64,000 nucleotides of DNA from Rhodoferax sp. TH121 (GCF_002251855.1 NZ_NOXW01000020.1:682001-746000), one strand, 5' to 3'; counted from the first letter of the stretch, positions 25,559-37,545 are shown. Made by a program: numbers and translations. Notes: a model not told the origin generated them from the letters alone.

Positions 25559-26813
25559 AGCCCCTGAAATCATGCCTTCTGATGCCACCGAGCAGGTCCA
25601 GACGCCGTCTGTAGCTGGGGTGGCGCCGCCCGTGGAGGCAAAGGTAGCTACCGATAACAGCACCGTGTACCGGTTTGAGGACGTGGTGTCCGGCCAGTTT
25701 GATGCTGACGATGCTGCCGAAGAGTTGTCTCCCCCAAAACGGGTGTTGCAACCTCAGGCAGAGACTCCCAAGTTACACAAGGTCCTTGCGCAGTCCGGAA
25801 TGGGATCTCGCCTTGAGATGGAGCAACTTATTCTTGAGGGCCGTATATCCGTCAATAACGAACCGGCCCATATCGGTCAGCGCATCCAGTTTGGCGACAG
25901 TATCAAGGTTAATGGCAAACCGATTCGCTACCGAATTGATCCGCCGCCAGCACGTGTAATTGCGTACCACAAGCCTGCGGGTGAGGTGGTGACCCATGAT
26001 GACCCGCAGAATCGCCCCACTGTATTTCGCAAGCTGCCCAAGTTACAGCAAGGCAAATGGCAATCGGTTGGGCGTTTGGACTTGAATACTGAAGGTCTCT
26101 TGCTCTTCACCAGCTCTGGCGAATTGGCCAACAACCTCATGCATCCGCGTTTTGGACTCGAGCGCGAATATGCAGTACGCGTTTTGGGGGCCTTGAGCAA
26201 GGAAGAGAAGCAGGCTTTGCTCGATGGTGTTCAGTTGGACGATGGCATGGCGCAATTCGGCTCTATCGAGGAGGGCGGTGGCGAAGGGTCCAACTGTTGG
26301 TACCGTGTCACGATTTCGGAGGGGCGCAACCGAGAAGTGCGCCGTATGCTGGAGTCTGTGGGACATGCAGTGAGTCGGCTGATCCGAATTCGCTATGGTG
26401 CCATGGTGCTGCCTCGTGGCCTGAAGCGAGGCGCTTGGATGGAGCTTGACGATGGAGATATCCGCGCCTTGGCGCAAGCCGCTGGAGCTGCGCGCCCTCG
26501 GGCAGATAGTCCCGGCGATGGTGCAGGGCGCACTGCAAGGGCGTCAGGCAAACGCAACCCCGCTCGCGGCCGATCGTCAGGGGGGCGAGGGCCTTCCCAT
26601 CCAAAAGCCAGTCCTGCTCCAGGCACGAATTCTGGCCGTGCGGGCAGTCGCAAAGAAAAGCCTGTCGATCGCCAGGCAAGCGCCCAACCTGATCCCATGA
26701 AAACGTCTTTTGGGTATATCGGTGCCGACAGTTTCTCACGTCAACGCCAAGAGGGCACTGGCCGACCCCGCGGCGGGCAGGGTGGGCAGCGCAGAGGCGG
26801 CCGGAGTCGTTAA
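25551..26813 (+). CDS. rluB: 23S rRNA pseudouridine(2605) synthase
   Basis: Modifies U2605 of 23S rRNA. 420 residues from ATG 25551. A long acidic N-terminal extension (about 70 residues) precedes the S4 domain ([20 protein letters not shown]). The catalytic core has Asp177 in [13 protein letters not shown]. The last 100 residues are a Gly/Arg/Ser-rich basic tail, ending GGRSR, which probably gives non-specific RNA affinity and is usual in Burkholderiales. Overlaps scpB. Confidence 0.93.
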   Translation: MNEAPEIMPSDATEQVQTPSVAGVAPPVEAKVATDNSTVYRFEDVVSGQFDADDAAEELSPPKRVLQPQAETPKLHKVLAQSGMGSRLEMEQLILEGRISVNNEPAHIGQRIQFGDSIKVNGKPIRYRIDPPPARVIAYHKPAGEVVTHDDPQNRPTVFRKLPKLQQGKWQSVGRLDLNTEGLLLFTSSGELANNLMHPRFGLEREYAVRVLGALSKEEKQALLDGVQLDDGMAQFGSIEEGGGEGSNCWYRVTISEGRNREVRRMLESVGHAVSRLIRIRYGAMVLPRGLKRGAWMELDDGDIRALAQAAGAARPRADSPGDGAGRTARASGKRNPARGRSSGGRGPSHPKASPAPGTNSGRAGSRKEKPVDRQASAQPDPMKTSFGYIGADSFSRQRQEGTGRPRGGQGGQRRGGRSR

Positions 26814-26821
26814 TCGCAGTG

Positions 26822-26827
26822 TAAAAT
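26822..26827 (+). promoter_or_regulatory. Candidate -10 box of ndk
   Basis: TGTAAAAT, an extended -10 (TG-TAAAAT), lies 55 bases before the ndk ATG and just past the rluB stop. A small TTTGCC/GGCAAA hairpin follows in the leader. No clear -35. Confidence 0.35.
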
Positions 26828-26881
26828 CCAGCGCTTTGCCTTTGCTAGGGCAAATGTCTCTTCACTCATAACAGGAATCCT

Positions 26882-27307
26882 ATGGCTATCGAACGCACAC
26901 TCTCCATCATCAAGCCCGACGCAGTTGCCAAAAACGTGATCGGCCAAATCTACGCCCGCTTTGAGGCTGCTGGCCTGAAGGTTGTTGCTGCGCGTATGGC
27001 GCACCTGTCTCGCGGTGAAGCAGAGGCTTTTTACGCAGTTCACAAAGCTCGTCCTTTTTTCAAGGATTTGGTCGATTTCATGGTTTCCGGTCCCGTGATG
27101 ATCCAAACCCTGGAAGGTGAAAACGCCATCCTGAAAAACCGTGACCTGATGGGCGCTACCGATCCCAAGAAGGCTGCTCCCGGCACCATTCGTGCTGATT
27201 TTGCAGACAGCATTGATGCCAACGCCGTGCATGGTTCTGACGCAGCGGAAACCGCCGCTGCCGAAATCGCGTTCTTCTTCGCTGGCATGAACGTGTACTC
27301 CCGCTAA
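26882..27307 (+). CDS. ndk: Nucleoside diphosphate kinase
   Basis: Transfers the gamma-phosphate from NTPs to NDPs via a phospho-histidine. 141 residues, standard length. N-terminal [15 protein letters not shown], and the active His117 in [12 protein letters not shown]. Start ATG 26882 with AGGAA upstream. It heads the long run of same-strand genes that continues to purA, with an eight-base gap to rlmN. Confidence 0.98.
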   Translation: MAIERTLSIIKPDAVAKNVIGQIYARFEAAGLKVVAARMAHLSRGEAEAFYAVHKARPFFKDLVDFMVSGPVMIQTLEGENAILKNRDLMGATDPKKAAPGTIRADFADSIDANAVHGSDAAETAAAEIAFFFAGMNVYSR

Positions 27308-27315
27308 GACATGCA

Positions 27316-28476
27316 ATGACGGCCAATCTTCTTGAATTCGATCTTGAGGGATTGGCCGCTTTTTGCGAGCGGCTTGGGGAGAAGCGTTTCCGGGCTACGC
27401 AGCTGTTTCGCTGGATTCACCAAAGAGGGGCCTCATCCTTCGATGACATGAGCGACCTAGCCAAGTCTTTGCGCGAAAAACTGAAGACTTGTGCCGAGAT
27501 GAAGCCGCTGGCGGTGATTACCCAGCACATATCGGCAGATGGCACCATCAAGTGGTTGTTCGACGTTGGTGGTGGTGACGCTGTGGAGGCGGTTTTCATT
27601 CCGGAAGATGATCGCGGTACGTTATGCATCTCCTCCCAGGCGGGCTGTGCGGTCGGTTGTCGTTTTTGTTCCACCGGGCACCAGGGCTTTAGCCGCAATC
27701 TGACTACTGGCGAGATTATTGCCCAGTTGTGGTTCGCGGAACATTTTTTGCGCAAACACCTTGGTGTTAGTCAGCGCGTTATTTCGAACGTGGTGATGAT
27801 GGGAATGGGTGAGCCGCTGCAAAACTATGCAGCGTTGGTTCCCGCACTGCATGTGATGCTCAATGACAATGCCTATGGGCTGTCGCGGCGCCGGGTCACA
27901 GTATCAACCTCGGGCGTAGTGCCCATGATGGATCGCTTGGGTGCTGACTGCCCCGTCGCATTGGCTGTCTCTCTGCATGCGCCCAATGACGCTCTGCGCG
28001 ACAACTTGGTTCCTTTGAACCGCAAATACCCTTTGTCTGAGTTGCTGGATGCTTGTCGCCGTTACTTGGCTTTTGCACCAAGGGATTTCATTACCTTTGA
28101 ATACTGCATGCTCGACGGTGTCAACGACACTCCCGCGCATGCGCGAGAACTGGTTGCGTTGGTGAAGCTTGTAGATGGGCATGCTGTTTCCTGCAAGTTC
28201 AACCTGATCCCTTTCAATCCGTTTCCGGCCTCCGGGCTCAAGCGCTCCAGCGCAGCTCAGGTGCAGGCCTTCTCCAAGATTCTGAGTGACGCTGGTATCG
28301 TGACCACCGTACGGAAAACACGCGGTGATGACATTGACGCTGCCTGCGGTCAGTTGGCGGGTGATGTGAAAGACCGTACGGATGTAGCGAAGCGCATGTC
28401 CAAGCAGCGAACCGTTATGCTCCAGCCGGTAATGGAAATAGCTCGCACTGAGCCGACAAAGGGAACCAATGCCTGA
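27316..28476 (+). CDS. rlmN: Dual-specificity 23S rRNA/tRNA (adenine-C2) methyltransferase
   Basis: Radical-SAM enzyme that makes 2-methyladenosine at A2503 of 23S rRNA and A37 of some tRNAs. 386 residues. The cluster cysteines are Cys111, Cys115 and Cys118 in GCAVGCRFC. An N-terminal helical domain ([14 protein letters not shown]) binds RNA, and a late Cys is expected near the C-terminus ([10 protein letters not shown]). It overlaps the pilF start by eight bases. Confidence 0.97.
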   Translation: MTANLLEFDLEGLAAFCERLGEKRFRATQLFRWIHQRGASSFDDMSDLAKSLREKLKTCAEMKPLAVITQHISADGTIKWLFDVGGGDAVEAVFIPEDDRGTLCISSQAGCAVGCRFCSTGHQGFSRNLTTGEIIAQLWFAEHFLRKHLGVSQRVISNVVMMGMGEPLQNYAALVPALHVMLNDNAYGLSRRRVTVSTSGVVPMMDRLGADCPVALAVSLHAPNDALRDNLVPLNRKYPLSELLDACRRYLAFAPRDFITFEYCMLDGVNDTPAHARELVALVKLVDGHAVSCKFNLIPFNPFPASGLKRSSAAQVQAFSKILSDAGIVTTVRKTRGDDIDAACGQLAGDVKDRTDVAKRMSKQRTVMLQPVMEIARTEPTKGTNA

Positions 28477-29296
28477 TTTGTTTTTCTCTGCCCGTTCGTT
28501 ATGGCACTGCCTTAAAAGTCTATTGGTGCTGGGTGCCTTGGCGCTGATAATTTCAGGTTGTGCCTCCAGTTCGCAGCCCGCAGCCCCCGGAAGTGATTTG
28601 TTGACAGAGTCGGATGAGACTTTGGCACGAAAACGTGCTCGAATCCGACTAGAACTGGCAGTGGGGTATTACAACAACGGGCAGACTACGATCGCGCTAG
28701 ATGAATTGAAGCAATCTATTGCCGCGGATCCCACCTTGTTGGAGGCCCACAATTTACGTGGCCTCATATACATGCGATTGAATGATGCCTCACTGGCGGA
28801 AGAGAGTTTTCGCAAGGCCCTGCAAATCAACCCGCAAGCTTCCTCCGTGCAACACAATTTCGGTTGGTTGTTGTGTCAGCAAGGGCGCATGGCAGAGTCG
28901 AGCCGTCAATTTCTTGCCGCCATCTCTGAGCCAAGCTATGTGGACAAGGCCAAGTCTTGGATGGCCATGGGCGTCTGCCAAGCCAAGGCCGGACAGCGGA
29001 TGGAGGCTGAAGCTAGCTTGCAACGCGCATATGAACTAGACGCCGGTAGCCCTGTGACAGGCTACAACTTGGCCTTGGTACTTTTTCAACGTGGAGAGTA
29101 TGTACGCGCGCAGTTCTACATCCGCCGCATCAATAACGCGGATTTGGCCAATGCAGAGTCTCTGTGGTTGGGTATCAAGGTGGAGCGAGCGTTGGGTAAT
29201 CGCGATGCGGTTGCGCAGTTGGGGGCGCAGCTCAGCAAGCGCTTTCCGCAATCCAAGGAAGTAGGCTTGTTTGAACGCGGGGCATTTGATGAGTGA
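28469..29296 (+). CDS. pilF: Type IV pilus biogenesis/stability lipoprotein
   Basis: TPR lipoprotein needed for assembly of the PilQ secretin. 275 residues. Signal with lipobox IISGC (lipidated Cys31), then several TPRs ([41 protein letters not shown]). Also called PilW. The order rlmN-pilF-rodZ-ispG-hisS is conserved in beta- and gammaproteobacteria. Both ends overlap neighbours by eight bases, so translation is coupled. Confidence 0.93.
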   Translation: MPDLFFSARSLWHCLKSLLVLGALALIISGCASSSQPAAPGSDLLTESDETLARKRARIRLELAVGYYNNGQTTIALDELKQSIAADPTLLEAHNLRGLIYMRLNDASLAEESFRKALQINPQASSVQHNFGWLLCQQGRMAESSRQFLAAISEPSYVDKAKSWMAMGVCQAKAGQRMEAEASLQRAYELDAGSPVTGYNLALVLFQRGEYVRAQFYIRRINNADLANAESLWLGIKVERALGNRDAVAQLGAQLSKRFPQSKEVGLFERGAFDE

Positions 29297-30215
29297 GGTC
29301 AGTTCTTTGCCGACGGCAGATTCGGTAGTGTCAGACGAATCGCCTGCTCTTGTTACTGCCGGGGCCTTGTTGCGGGCCGCACGCGAGGCCGCGGGGCTGC
29401 ATGTGGCGGCATTGGCCGTGTCGATGAAGGTGCCAGTCAAAAAATTGGAAGCGCTGGAGGCAGATCGTTTTGACTTGCTTCCGGATGCCGTTTTTGTACG
29501 TGCCTTGGCTTCCAGTGTGTGCCGTACGCTGAAAATAGACCCGGCGCCAGTCTTGTCCAAATTGCCGCATCAACACGTTCCTCGCTTGGGGGCCAGTGAG
29601 GGCGGCATCAATACGCCTTTTCACGCAGCGGGAGAAAGGCGTTCATTTTCTGTACCTGCAGCCCTCAGGCAGCCTGCGGTCATTGTCGTGATGGTTTTGT
29701 TGGCGGCAGCACTGGGGGTCTTTCTCTTCCCGGAATGGCAAGCTGACACAGCAACCAATGCAGTGTCCATTTCCCCAGAGACTGTGCAGCTGATGCCGAC
29801 AAGCAGCAGCGATGCACCGGATCCCGTTCCGCCAGTGGCGGTGGAGCCGGTTGCAATAGCCGCTGTGGCTGTCGCGTCGGCGCCAGAGGTATTGACCCAG
29901 TCCCCACCAGTCGTTGTTGCACCGGTTGCGGTCGCTGCGCCTCCATTGGGTGTGGGCAGTGCGCCTGTGCCGCTTGTCGGACAACACTTGGTGTTTCGTG
30001 TGAAAGGTGCGTCATGGGTGGAGGTTACTGACGCCAAGGGTCAAGTTTTGATGCGTAGAAACTTGATACAAGGCGATGATGTAGGCGTCTCTGGAGCGCT
30101 GCCTTTGTCGGTGGTCGTTGGGCGTGCTGACGTCACTGACGTGGAGGTAAAAGGTAAGCCCTTTAATTTGGCTGCGATTGCCAAAGACAATGTTGCAAGA
30201 TTTGAGGTGAAGTAG
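29289..30215 (+). CDS. rodZ: RodZ-like helix-turn-helix membrane protein
   Basis: Bitopic cell-shape protein that links MreB to the wall machinery. 308 residues from ATG 29289, chosen because it overlaps the pilF stop. The N-terminal HTH_25 domain ([31 protein letters not shown]) faces the cytoplasm. One membrane helix ([18 protein letters not shown]) is at about residue 120. Then comes a Pro/Val/Ala-rich periplasmic linker and a C-terminal DUF4115 beta domain ([13 protein letters not shown]). The stop shares its last G with the GTG of ispG. Confidence 0.88.
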   Translation: MSEVSSLPTADSVVSDESPALVTAGALLRAAREAAGLHVAALAVSMKVPVKKLEALEADRFDLLPDAVFVRALASSVCRTLKIDPAPVLSKLPHQHVPRLGASEGGINTPFHAAGERRSFSVPAALRQPAVIVVMVLLAAALGVFLFPEWQADTATNAVSISPETVQLMPTSSSDAPDPVPPVAVEPVAIAAVAVASAPEVLTQSPPVVVAPVAVAAPPLGVGSAPVPLVGQHLVFRVKGASWVEVTDAKGQVLMRRNLIQGDDVGVSGALPLSVVVGRADVTDVEVKGKPFNLAAIAKDNVARFEVK

Positions 30216-31483
30216 TGGAAAGCGGCTCTCCTGTTCCGATGATTGTTCCCCAGTTGCGCGACTCCTTGCAAGCGCGTGTGGTATGGGGTGGGAATGTGGT
30301 AACCGTGGGCGGCGGTGCCCCTGTGCGCATCCAGTCAATGACCAATACTGACACAGTTGATGCAATTGCCACAGCGATTCAGGTCAAGGAATTGGCCTTG
30401 GCCGGTTCTGAAATGGTGCGCATAACGGTTAACACACCGGAAGCCGCTCAGGCAGTGCCTTACATCCGTGAACAGTTGGATCGCATGGGCATAGCGGTTC
30501 CGCTTGTTGGGGATTTTCACTATAACGGCCATCGTCTGCTCAGTGAATTTCCAGACTGTGCCCAGGCACTGTCCAAGTACCGCATCAACCCTGGCAATGT
30601 GGGCAAAGGCGACAAACGGGATAAGCAGTTTGGCCAAATGATCGAGGCCGCTGTGAAGTGGGATAAAGCCGTTCGTATTGGCGTGAATTGGGGCAGTTTG
30701 GATCAAGATTTGCTGGCGTCTTTGATGGACAAGAACAGCAAGCGCATCGAACCTTGGGATGCCAAGCAGGTGATGTACGAGGCATTGATCCTTTCGGCCT
30801 TAGAGTCTGCCGAGCGTGCTCAGGAGATCGGCCTAGCTGCGGAGCAAATCATTCTGTCTTGCAAGGTCAGTGGTGTGCAGGATTTGATCTCGGTGTATCG
30901 GGCATTGGCACAGCGTTCACGTTATGCCCTGCACTTGGGTTTGACCGAGGCCGGAATGGGCACGAAAGGAACGGTGGCGTCTACCGCTGCTTTGTCGGTA
31001 CTGTTGCAGGATGGTATCGGCGACACCATTCGAGTCTCTCTGACACCAGCTCCCGGTGAAGCTCGAACTCAGGAGGTAGTGGTCGCCTCCGAAATCTTGC
31101 AGTCTCTCGGCTTGCGAAAGTTTGTGCCAAGCGTTACAGCATGCCCTGGATGCGGGCGGACAACGAGTACCACCTTTCAGGAACTCACGAAGCAGATTGA
31201 TGATTTCTTGCGAGAAAAGATGCCGGTCTGGCGTTCTGCCTACCCAGGGGTAGAGAGTTTGAAGGTTGCGGTGATGGGCTGTATCGTGAATGGCCCTGGT
31301 GAAAGTAAACATGCGGATATTGGCATCAGCTTGCCAGGAACTGGCGAGGCGCCCGCCGCCCCGGTTTTTATTGATGGTGAAAAGCGCATGACCCTTCGTG
31401 GTGACGCTATCGCTGCGGAGTTTCAGGCGGTAGTCGAAGACTACATTCGGCAACGGTTCGCGCCGTCCTCCCAAAACACTTGA
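30215..31483 (+). CDS. ispG: 4-hydroxy-3-methylbut-2-enyl diphosphate synthase
   Basis: Penultimate enzyme of the MEP isoprenoid pathway, a 4Fe-4S protein. 422 residues with GTG start (TAGTG overlap with rodZ); an ATG eight codons later is the alternative. The TIM-barrel segment [14 protein letters not shown] is near the N-terminus, and cluster ligands are Cys310, Cys313 and Cys356 in TACPGCGRT and [10 protein letters not shown]. The long form with a middle insertion is normal for betaproteobacteria. Confidence 0.97.
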   Translation: MESGSPVPMIVPQLRDSLQARVVWGGNVVTVGGGAPVRIQSMTNTDTVDAIATAIQVKELALAGSEMVRITVNTPEAAQAVPYIREQLDRMGIAVPLVGDFHYNGHRLLSEFPDCAQALSKYRINPGNVGKGDKRDKQFGQMIEAAVKWDKAVRIGVNWGSLDQDLLASLMDKNSKRIEPWDAKQVMYEALILSALESAERAQEIGLAAEQIILSCKVSGVQDLISVYRALAQRSRYALHLGLTEAGMGTKGTVASTAALSVLLQDGIGDTIRVSLTPAPGEARTQEVVVASEILQSLGLRKFVPSVTACPGCGRTTSTTFQELTKQIDDFLREKMPVWRSAYPGVESLKVAVMGCIVNGPGESKHADIGISLPGTGEAPAAPVFIDGEKRMTLRGDAIAAEFQAVVEDYIRQRFAPSSQNT

Positions 31484-31494
31484 TTTGATTGCAT

Positions 31495-32820
31495 ATGGAT
31501 GAGAAGGCAGTTCCGCGCAAGGCGGAGAAGTTGGTTGGCGTAAAAGGGATGAATGACATCCTGCCGCCAGAGTCGGCACGTTGGGAGTGGTTCGAGTCGA
31601 TGATTCGTGTCTGTATGGCGCGTTATGCCTTTCGCAATATCCGAACACCTATCCTTGAACACACTGCACTGTTTGTGCGCGGCATCGGTGAGGTCACAGA
31701 TATCGTTGAGAAGGAAATGTACTCCTTCGAGGACCGCTCTGACAAACATGGCCAAGCCGAACATCTGAGCATGCGTCCGGAAGGGACTGCCGCTGTTGTG
31801 CGTGCAGTGGTTGAGAGCAATTTGCTCTATGACGGTGGCAAGCGATTGTTCTACATGGGGCCGATGTTTCGGCGCGAAAAGCCCCAGCGTGGCCGTTACC
31901 GTCAGTTTCACCAGGTCGGTGTCGAAGCGCTGGGGTTTGCCGGCCCGGATACCGATGCGGAAGTGATTTTGCTTGCCACTTCTCTTTGGAAAATGATTGG
32001 CCTTACCGATGTTCGCCTGGAGTTAAACAGCTTGGGTCAACCTGCAGAGCGGGCGCAACATCGTGCACAACTGATTGCTTATTTTGAGAAGCACGTAGAC
32101 CAACTGGATGAAGAAGCGAAGCGCAGACTACACAGCAACCCCTTGCGCATCCTAGACACCAAAAACCCGGCTATGCAGGAATTGGTCGCTGGAGCACCGC
32201 GTCTATTGGATTTCTTGGGTACCGAGTCTCTTGCTCACTTTGAAGGACTCAAAGCCATTCTCGATGCCAACGGTATTGCCTACACCATCAATCCGCGTCT
32301 GGTGCGTGGACTCGACTACTACAACCTGACAGTTTTCGAGTTTGTTACGGACCGTTTGGGGTCTCAAGGCACGGTTTGTGCGGGTGGCCGTTATGACGAT
32401 CTGGTTGTGCAGATCGGTGGCAAGCCAACACCTGCCGTTGGCTGGGCCTTGGGCATTGAACGTGTGCTCGAACTCTTGAAGGAGCAAGGCGGGCAAACCC
32501 CTCTGCAGGTGCCACATGCGTATGCTGTGGTGCCTGATGCCGCTGCCATGCCGCAGGTGTTGCGGACATTGCAACAACTGCGTGAGCTGGGCGTTTGCGT
32601 ACAAATGCATGCCGCTGGTTCTGAAGGGATGGGTAGTTTCAAGTCGCAGTTCAAGAAAGCGGATGCCAGTGGCGCTGCATTTGCCTTGGTGTTCGGTGCC
32701 GACGAGTTGGCGCAGGGCCAGGTTACGGTGAAGCATCTGCGCGATGGTGTGGGAACCCAGACTATGCAGCCACTGGCTCATGTCGCGCAATGGGCGTCCA
32801 GCCTACAATTCAACGCTTAA
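31495..32820 (+). CDS. hisS: Histidyl-tRNA synthetase
   Basis: Class II aminoacyl-tRNA synthetase, 441 residues. Motif 1 region ([14 protein letters not shown]), motif 2 ([22 protein letters not shown]), histidine-specific motif [15 protein letters not shown], motif 3 ([15 protein letters not shown]) and a C-terminal anticodon-binding domain. ATG 31495 chosen over the TTG two codons upstream. A diverged paralogue, hisZ, is at 40.1 kb. Confidence 0.97.
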   Translation: MDEKAVPRKAEKLVGVKGMNDILPPESARWEWFESMIRVCMARYAFRNIRTPILEHTALFVRGIGEVTDIVEKEMYSFEDRSDKHGQAEHLSMRPEGTAAVVRAVVESNLLYDGGKRLFYMGPMFRREKPQRGRYRQFHQVGVEALGFAGPDTDAEVILLATSLWKMIGLTDVRLELNSLGQPAERAQHRAQLIAYFEKHVDQLDEEAKRRLHSNPLRILDTKNPAMQELVAGAPRLLDFLGTESLAHFEGLKAILDANGIAYTINPRLVRGLDYYNLTVFEFVTDRLGSQGTVCAGGRYDDLVVQIGGKPTPAVGWALGIERVLELLKEQGGQTPLQVPHAYAVVPDAAAMPQVLRTLQQLRELGVCVQMHAAGSEGMGSFKSQFKKADASGAAFALVFGADELAQGQVTVKHLRDGVGTQTMQPLAHVAQWASSLQFNA

Positions 32821-32833
32821 ACGGATACCTTTT

Positions 32834-33487
32834 ATGGCAAATCACCTCGATCTCGAAGAACAAGAACAACTCGACCAGCTGAAGCATTTCTGGAACCAAT
32901 ATGGCAACCTGATTACGGGCTTGCTGATCGTGGTGCTGGGCGCATTCGCCGCCTGGAACGGTTACCAATACTGGCAAAAACGCACAACAGCCCAAGCCTC
33001 GGTGATGTTCGAGGAGGTCGAAAAAGTCTTGCGCAGTGGTGATTTGGTGTTGGCTGAGCGTGTGTTCAGTGATATGAAAGAGCGCTTTGGTTCGACGGTG
33101 TATGCGCAGCAGGCCGGTCTTTCGCTCGCCAAACTGGCCTACCAGGGGGGCAAGGTCGACTTGGCCAGAGGTGCCTTGACCTGGGTGGGTGCAAGCCAAG
33201 CAGATGCGGCCTATGCAGCGGTGGCCAAGCTGCGACTTGCAGGGGTTCATATCGACGCCAAGGAGTTCGAGCTTGCCTCCAAGGTTCTGGCTGAAAGTTA
33301 CCCTGCATCGTTCAATGCGTTGGTGTCAGACAAGAAGGGTGATTTGTTGGTAGCGCAAGGAAAAGGCGCGGAGGCTATCCCCGAGTACCGTAAAGCTTGG
33401 GCTGGATTGGATGCCCGGGCGGAATACCGTCGTTTAGTGTCTGTGAAACTGGGGGCCTTGGGAGCATCCGAAACGGCGGTTGATTAA
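32834..33487 (+). CDS. yfgM: YfgM-family ancillary SecYEG translocon subunit
   Basis: 217-residue bitopic membrane protein: short cytoplasmic N-terminus (LDLEEQEQLDQLKHFW), one membrane helix (LITGLLIVVLGAFAAW), then a periplasmic TPR-like domain. In E. coli YfgM couples SecYEG to periplasmic chaperones. Start ATG 32834 is 14 bases past hisS. The stop shares a base with the bamB ATG (TAATG). Order hisS-yfgM-bamB-der is widely conserved. Confidence 0.92.
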   Translation: MANHLDLEEQEQLDQLKHFWNQYGNLITGLLIVVLGAFAAWNGYQYWQKRTTAQASVMFEEVEKVLRSGDLVLAERVFSDMKERFGSTVYAQQAGLSLAKLAYQGGKVDLARGALTWVGASQADAAYAAVAKLRLAGVHIDAKEFELASKVLAESYPASFNALVSDKKGDLLVAQGKGAEAIPEYRKAWAGLDARAEYRRLVSVKLGALGASETAVD

Positions 33488-34623
33488 TGATGGTGTTGTC
33501 TGTGTTGCGTCAAGTGTGCCGGAGCCTCTGTGTTGTCGCATTCGCTGCGGCGGTCGCTGCATGTTCTGGTCCGAGCAAGCCGGTACCCAAAGAATTGGGT
33601 GCCAACATCGGGCTTATCGGGGTGAAATCTGCTTGGACCGCCCAAGTCGGCCCTCTGGATGCGACCACGCAAGCGCATGTGGTTGGCGCGCAGGTCTTGC
33701 TCTCATCTGCAAATGGAACTGTGACGGCCCTGCAAGGTGAGACGGGACGTGTGGTGTGGCAATTGGGTGTTGGTGCTCCCTTGGTCTCAGGTGTGGGGGG
33801 CGACGGTCAGACGTTCGCTGTCGTTTCGGAGGCTGGTGAACTGATTGCCTTGTCTTCTGACAAGGTGCTGTGGCGCCAGCGCATGGGGGCTTTGAGTTTG
33901 ACAACCCCCCTAGTTGCAGGCGCACGCGTTTTTACCCTTTCAGCGGATCGCACTGTCACGGCTTTTGATGCCGCGAGTGGTCAACGTCTGTGGCAAATGC
34001 AACGCACTTCGGATCCATTGGTATTGGGACAAGCAGGCGTCCTGATGGCTGTTGGGGACACCTTGGTGGTGGGTGTTGCAGGCCGTCTTTTGGGCTTGAA
34101 TCCTCTGAATGGAGCCGCACGATGGGAGGTGCCCGTAGCCGTGAGTCGCGGTACCAACGAGGTTGAGCGCCTCGTTGACCTGGTGGCAGGCGTAAGCCGG
34201 CTGCAGAGCAATGTATGTGTCCGCTCTTACCAAGCTGCGGTTGCCTGTGTCGATGCCAGCAAAGGAGCCCTGTTGTGGAACAAGGCGGCTGCGGGGATGA
34301 CAGGATTGGCAGGAGATTCCGAGTATGTTTTCGGTACCGAGGCAGATAGCAAGCTGATGGCTTGGAGTAGAAGCTCGGGTGAACGTGTTTGGGTATCTGA
34401 GACCCTGCGCTGGCGCGGCTTGGGGACGCCGTTGGTGGCTGGCCAAACCTTGGTGGTCGGCGACAGCTCAGGTTTGTTGCATTTTCTCTCGCGGACCGAT
34501 GGTGCTCCGATGGATCGCGCTAGCACGGATGGTTCGTCGATCGTGGGTGCCCCGGTGCTCGTTGGTAAGACATTAATTGCCGTTACGCAAAAGGGCGGCG
34601 TTTTTGCGTTCCGACCCGAATAA
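33487..34623 (+). CDS. bamB: Outer-membrane assembly lipoprotein BamB
   Basis: Eight-bladed beta-propeller lipoprotein of the BAM complex, 378 residues. Lipobox with lipidated Cys26 ([10 protein letters not shown]). The repeated propeller pattern is visible as recurrent A-D-G/Q-R-x-W blades (for example [32 protein letters not shown]). Start ATG 33487, coupled to yfgM. Confidence 0.95.
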   Translation: MMVLSVLRQVCRSLCVVAFAAAVAACSGPSKPVPKELGANIGLIGVKSAWTAQVGPLDATTQAHVVGAQVLLSSANGTVTALQGETGRVVWQLGVGAPLVSGVGGDGQTFAVVSEAGELIALSSDKVLWRQRMGALSLTTPLVAGARVFTLSADRTVTAFDAASGQRLWQMQRTSDPLVLGQAGVLMAVGDTLVVGVAGRLLGLNPLNGAARWEVPVAVSRGTNEVERLVDLVAGVSRLQSNVCVRSYQAAVACVDASKGALLWNKAAAGMTGLAGDSEYVFGTEADSKLMAWSRSSGERVWVSETLRWRGLGTPLVAGQTLVVGDSSGLLHFLSRTDGAPMDRASTDGSSIVGAPVLVGKTLIAVTQKGGVFAFRPE

Positions 34624-34642
34624 GTTTGAAGGGTCTAGAAGC

Positions 34643-35986
34643 ATGAAACCAGTGATTGCCTTGGTGGGGCGCCCCAACGTGGGTAAGTCCACGCTATTCA
34701 ATCGATTAACCAAAACGCGGGATGCGATCGTTGCAGACTACGCAGGTTTGACGCGGGATCGCCACTACGGCAACGGCAAACAAGGTAAACACGAATTCAT
34801 CGTGATTGATACCGGAGGTTTTGAGCCTGACGCCAGCAGCGGTATTTATCGTGAAATGGCTAAGCAGACTCAGCAAGCGGTGGCTGAGGCGGACGTGGTT
34901 GTATTTGTCGTGGATGCGCGCGGCGGATTGTCGGCACAAGACCATGACATCGCCAAATACCTCCGCAAGTTGGGTAAGCCTTGTCTGGTGATTGCCAACA
35001 AAGCCGAAGGCATGAAAGAGGGCGTCCAGCTTGTCGAGTTTTATGAACTGGGACTGGGCGAGGTTTTTCCCGTGTCTGCAGCGCATGGCCAAGGCATTCG
35101 CTCTTTGGTGGACATGGCCTTGGACCGATTGGGTTGGACCTTGCCCGATGAGACCGATACGGTTGAAGACCCAGCAGTCATCAAGCTTGCTGTCGCAGGC
35201 CGACCCAATGTTGGTAAATCCACCCTCATCAATACGTGGCTGGGTGAAGAGCGATTGGTCGCCTTTGACATGCCAGGAACGACCAGAGATGCCATTTCTG
35301 TGCCTTTTGAGCGTGGTGGGCAGCGATTCGAACTCATTGACACGGCAGGATTGCGCCGCAAGGGCAAGGTTTTTGAGGCGATTGAGAAGTTTTCTGTTGT
35401 CAAAACTTTGCAGGCCATTGAGTCGGCCAGTGTGGTGCTGTTGCTCATCGATGCGACCCAAGGCGTGACTGACCAGGACGCCCACATTGCTGGCTACATC
35501 TTGGAGTCCGGTCGTGCCGTAGTCGTAGCCGTCAACAAATGGGATGCAGTGGACGATTATCAGCGGGAGCTGGTCCGCCGTTCGTTGGAAACTCGACTGG
35601 GTTTTCTCAAATTTGCTGCGTTGCACATGATTTCTGCGCAGAAACGTCAAGGCTTGGGGCCTGTGTGGGACTCAATCGCCCAGGCGCACCGTGCCGCCAA
35701 CTGCAAAATGCCAACACCTGTGCTTACGCGCTTGCTGTTGGAGGCCGTACAGTTTCAGACCCCTAAGAAAAATGGCGCATATCGCCCCAAGCTGCGATAC
35801 GCCCATCAGGGGGGCATGAATCCGCCCATTATCGTGATCCATGGCAACTCGCTGGAGCACGTGACGGAGGCCTACAAGCGCTTTCTGGAGGGGCGTTTCC
35901 GCAAGGAGTTCAATCTTATTGGTACCCCCTTGCGCATTGAAATGAAGTCCTCCACCAATCCTTACGCAGACAAGGATGACCGCTAG
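34643..35986 (+). CDS. der: Ribosome assembly GTPase Der (EngA)
   Basis: Essential GTPase for 50S maturation, with two tandem G domains and a KH-like C-terminus. The two P-loops read GRPNVGKST (about residues 8-16 and again near 187). DTGG/DTAG and NKAE/NKWD motifs follow in each. 447 residues from ATG 34643, 20 bases after bamB with TGAAGGG upstream. Confidence 0.97.
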   Translation: MKPVIALVGRPNVGKSTLFNRLTKTRDAIVADYAGLTRDRHYGNGKQGKHEFIVIDTGGFEPDASSGIYREMAKQTQQAVAEADVVVFVVDARGGLSAQDHDIAKYLRKLGKPCLVIANKAEGMKEGVQLVEFYELGLGEVFPVSAAHGQGIRSLVDMALDRLGWTLPDETDTVEDPAVIKLAVAGRPNVGKSTLINTWLGEERLVAFDMPGTTRDAISVPFERGGQRFELIDTAGLRRKGKVFEAIEKFSVVKTLQAIESASVVLLLIDATQGVTDQDAHIAGYILESGRAVVVAVNKWDAVDDYQRELVRRSLETRLGFLKFAALHMISAQKRQGLGPVWDSIAQAHRAANCKMPTPVLTRLLLEAVQFQTPKKNGAYRPKLRYAHQGGMNPPIIVIHGNSLEHVTEAYKRFLEGRFRKEFNLIGTPLRIEMKSSTNPYADKDDR

Positions 35987-35999
35987 GCCTGTGGCGATC

Positions 36000-36020
36000 A
36001 GCCCGGGCCAAGTCCGGGCT
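36000..36020 (+). terminator. Hairpin after der
   Basis: AGCCCGG and CCGGGCT pair around GCCAAGT, 14 bases past the der stop. No T-run follows. It may end or attenuate transcription before hfq, which in many bacteria has its own promoter. Confidence 0.35.
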
Positions 36021-36073
36021 TGCGCGGCTGTGGTATCGTCCAACTTCATTCACTCTTGAACACGGAGAATATC

Positions 36074-36319
36074 GTGAGCAACAAAGGCCAACTTTTACAA
36101 GATCCGTTCCTCAATGCCTTGCGCAGGGAACATGTGCCGGTGTCCATTTATTTGGTTAACGGCATCAAACTTCAAGGCCAGATCGAATCGTTTGACCAGT
36201 ACGTGGTGCTTTTGCGTAACACCGTGACCCAAATGGTCTACAAACACGCCATCTCTACCATCGTTCCCGGGCGGGCTGTGAATTTGGCAGCTGTTCCAGA
36301 AGACAACGCCACTGCGTGA
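36074..36319 (+). CDS. hfq: RNA chaperone Hfq
   Basis: Hexameric Sm-like protein that pairs small RNAs with mRNAs. 81 residues from a GTG start at 36074 (GGAG seven bases upstream). Sm1 motif region [23 protein letters not shown] and Sm2 region [14 protein letters not shown] are intact. The short C-terminal tail is typical of betaproteobacteria. The stop overlaps the hflX ATG (TGATG). Confidence 0.97.
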   Translation: MSNKGQLLQDPFLNALRREHVPVSIYLVNGIKLQGQIESFDQYVVLLRNTVTQMVYKHAISTIVPGRAVNLAAVPEDNATA

Positions 36320-37545
36320 TGCGGGGGGCTGTTGCCCCATCCGCTTGCGCTGGTCCAGACGCCTTCACCCGTTTGACATCCCGAACTCCGCCAATCGTTG
36401 CGCCCACCATATTGGTTGGCGTCGATTTGGGTGTACCCAACTTTGATGCAGAGCTGGAGGAGTTGGGCTTGCTGGCGCAGACCGCAGGCCTGACCCCGGT
36501 AGCCCGTATTACGTGCAAACGCCGTGCACCTGACGCTGCCTTGTTTGTAGGGTCGGGCAAGGCGGATGAAATCAAGCTACTTGCACAGCAGCATGGTGCT
36601 ACAGAAGTCCTGTTCGACCAGAGCCTAAGCCCTGGCCAACAGCGCAATCTGGAGCGGCACCTTGAGCTGCCAGTCAATGACCGCACTTACCTGATTCTGG
36701 AGATTTTTGCCCAGCGTGCGCGTAGTCATGAAGGCAAACTCCAGGTGGAATTGGCACGTTTGCAGTACCTCAGCACCCGTTTGGTTCGTCGTTGGTCGCA
36801 CTTGGAGCGGCAGACGGGTGGGGCAGGTGTGCGCGGTGGTCCGGGAGAGAAGCAGATCGAGTTGGACCGCCGCATGATCGATGAGACCATCAAGCGCACC
36901 AAAGAGCGTCTCTCCAAAGTCAAGCGCCAGCGCCAGACACAGCGCCGTCAGCGCGAACGTCGAGATGCCTTCAATATTTCGCTGATTGGGTATACCAACG
37001 CAGGCAAGTCCACATTGTTTAACGCCATGGTCAAGGCTCGCGCCTACGCGGCCGATCAGCTGTTTGCGACTTTGGATACCACGACACGCCAACTCTATTT
37101 GGGTGATGCACAGCGCACAGTGTCCCTGTCGGATACCGTAGGTTTCATCCGAGACCTTCCGCACGGGCTGGTAGATGCTTTCCAGGCGACTTTGCAGGAG
37201 GCCATCGATGCGGACTTGCTGCTGCATGTTGTCGATGCATCCAACTCCAACTTCACTGAGCAAATTGAACAAGTTCAATCCGTGCTGGCGGAAATCGGTG
37301 CGGACCAGATTCCGCAGTTGCTGGTATTTAACAAAGTGGATGCCTTGCCGCCAGAGCTGCAGCCGCTGCGGATGGAAGATACTTACGATTTGCATGGGGT
37401 ACAAACCCCCCGCGTGTTTGTGAGCGCTCGTGAAAACTTGGGCCTCCCGCTTTTGCGCCAGCACTTGGCGGCTTTTGCCAGCGCGGGCCCCAAGGCAAGC
37501 CTTGCTGATGAGTATTCCCCTGAGCCCCATGGGGCCGGTTCGTAA
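36319..37545 (+). CDS. hflX: Ribosome-associated GTPase HflX
   Basis: GTPase that rescues and splits stalled ribosomes. 408 residues. N-terminal glycine-rich HflX domain (LFVGSGKADEIKLLA), coiled coil with basic residues (IKRTKERLSKVKRQ), then the G domain with P-loop GYTNAGKST and SDTVGFIRDLPHGLV. A GTG one codon upstream is also possible. Coupled to hfq. Confidence 0.95.
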   Translation: MRGAVAPSACAGPDAFTRLTSRTPPIVAPTILVGVDLGVPNFDAELEELGLLAQTAGLTPVARITCKRRAPDAALFVGSGKADEIKLLAQQHGATEVLFDQSLSPGQQRNLERHLELPVNDRTYLILEIFAQRARSHEGKLQVELARLQYLSTRLVRRWSHLERQTGGAGVRGGPGEKQIELDRRMIDETIKRTKERLSKVKRQRQTQRRQRERRDAFNISLIGYTNAGKSTLFNAMVKARAYAADQLFATLDTTTRQLYLGDAQRTVSLSDTVGFIRDLPHGLVDAFQATLQEAIDADLLLHVVDASNSNFTEQIEQVQSVLAEIGADQIPQLLVFNKVDALPPELQPLRMEDTYDLHGVQTPRVFVSARENLGLPLLRQHLAAFASAGPKASLADEYSPEPHGAGS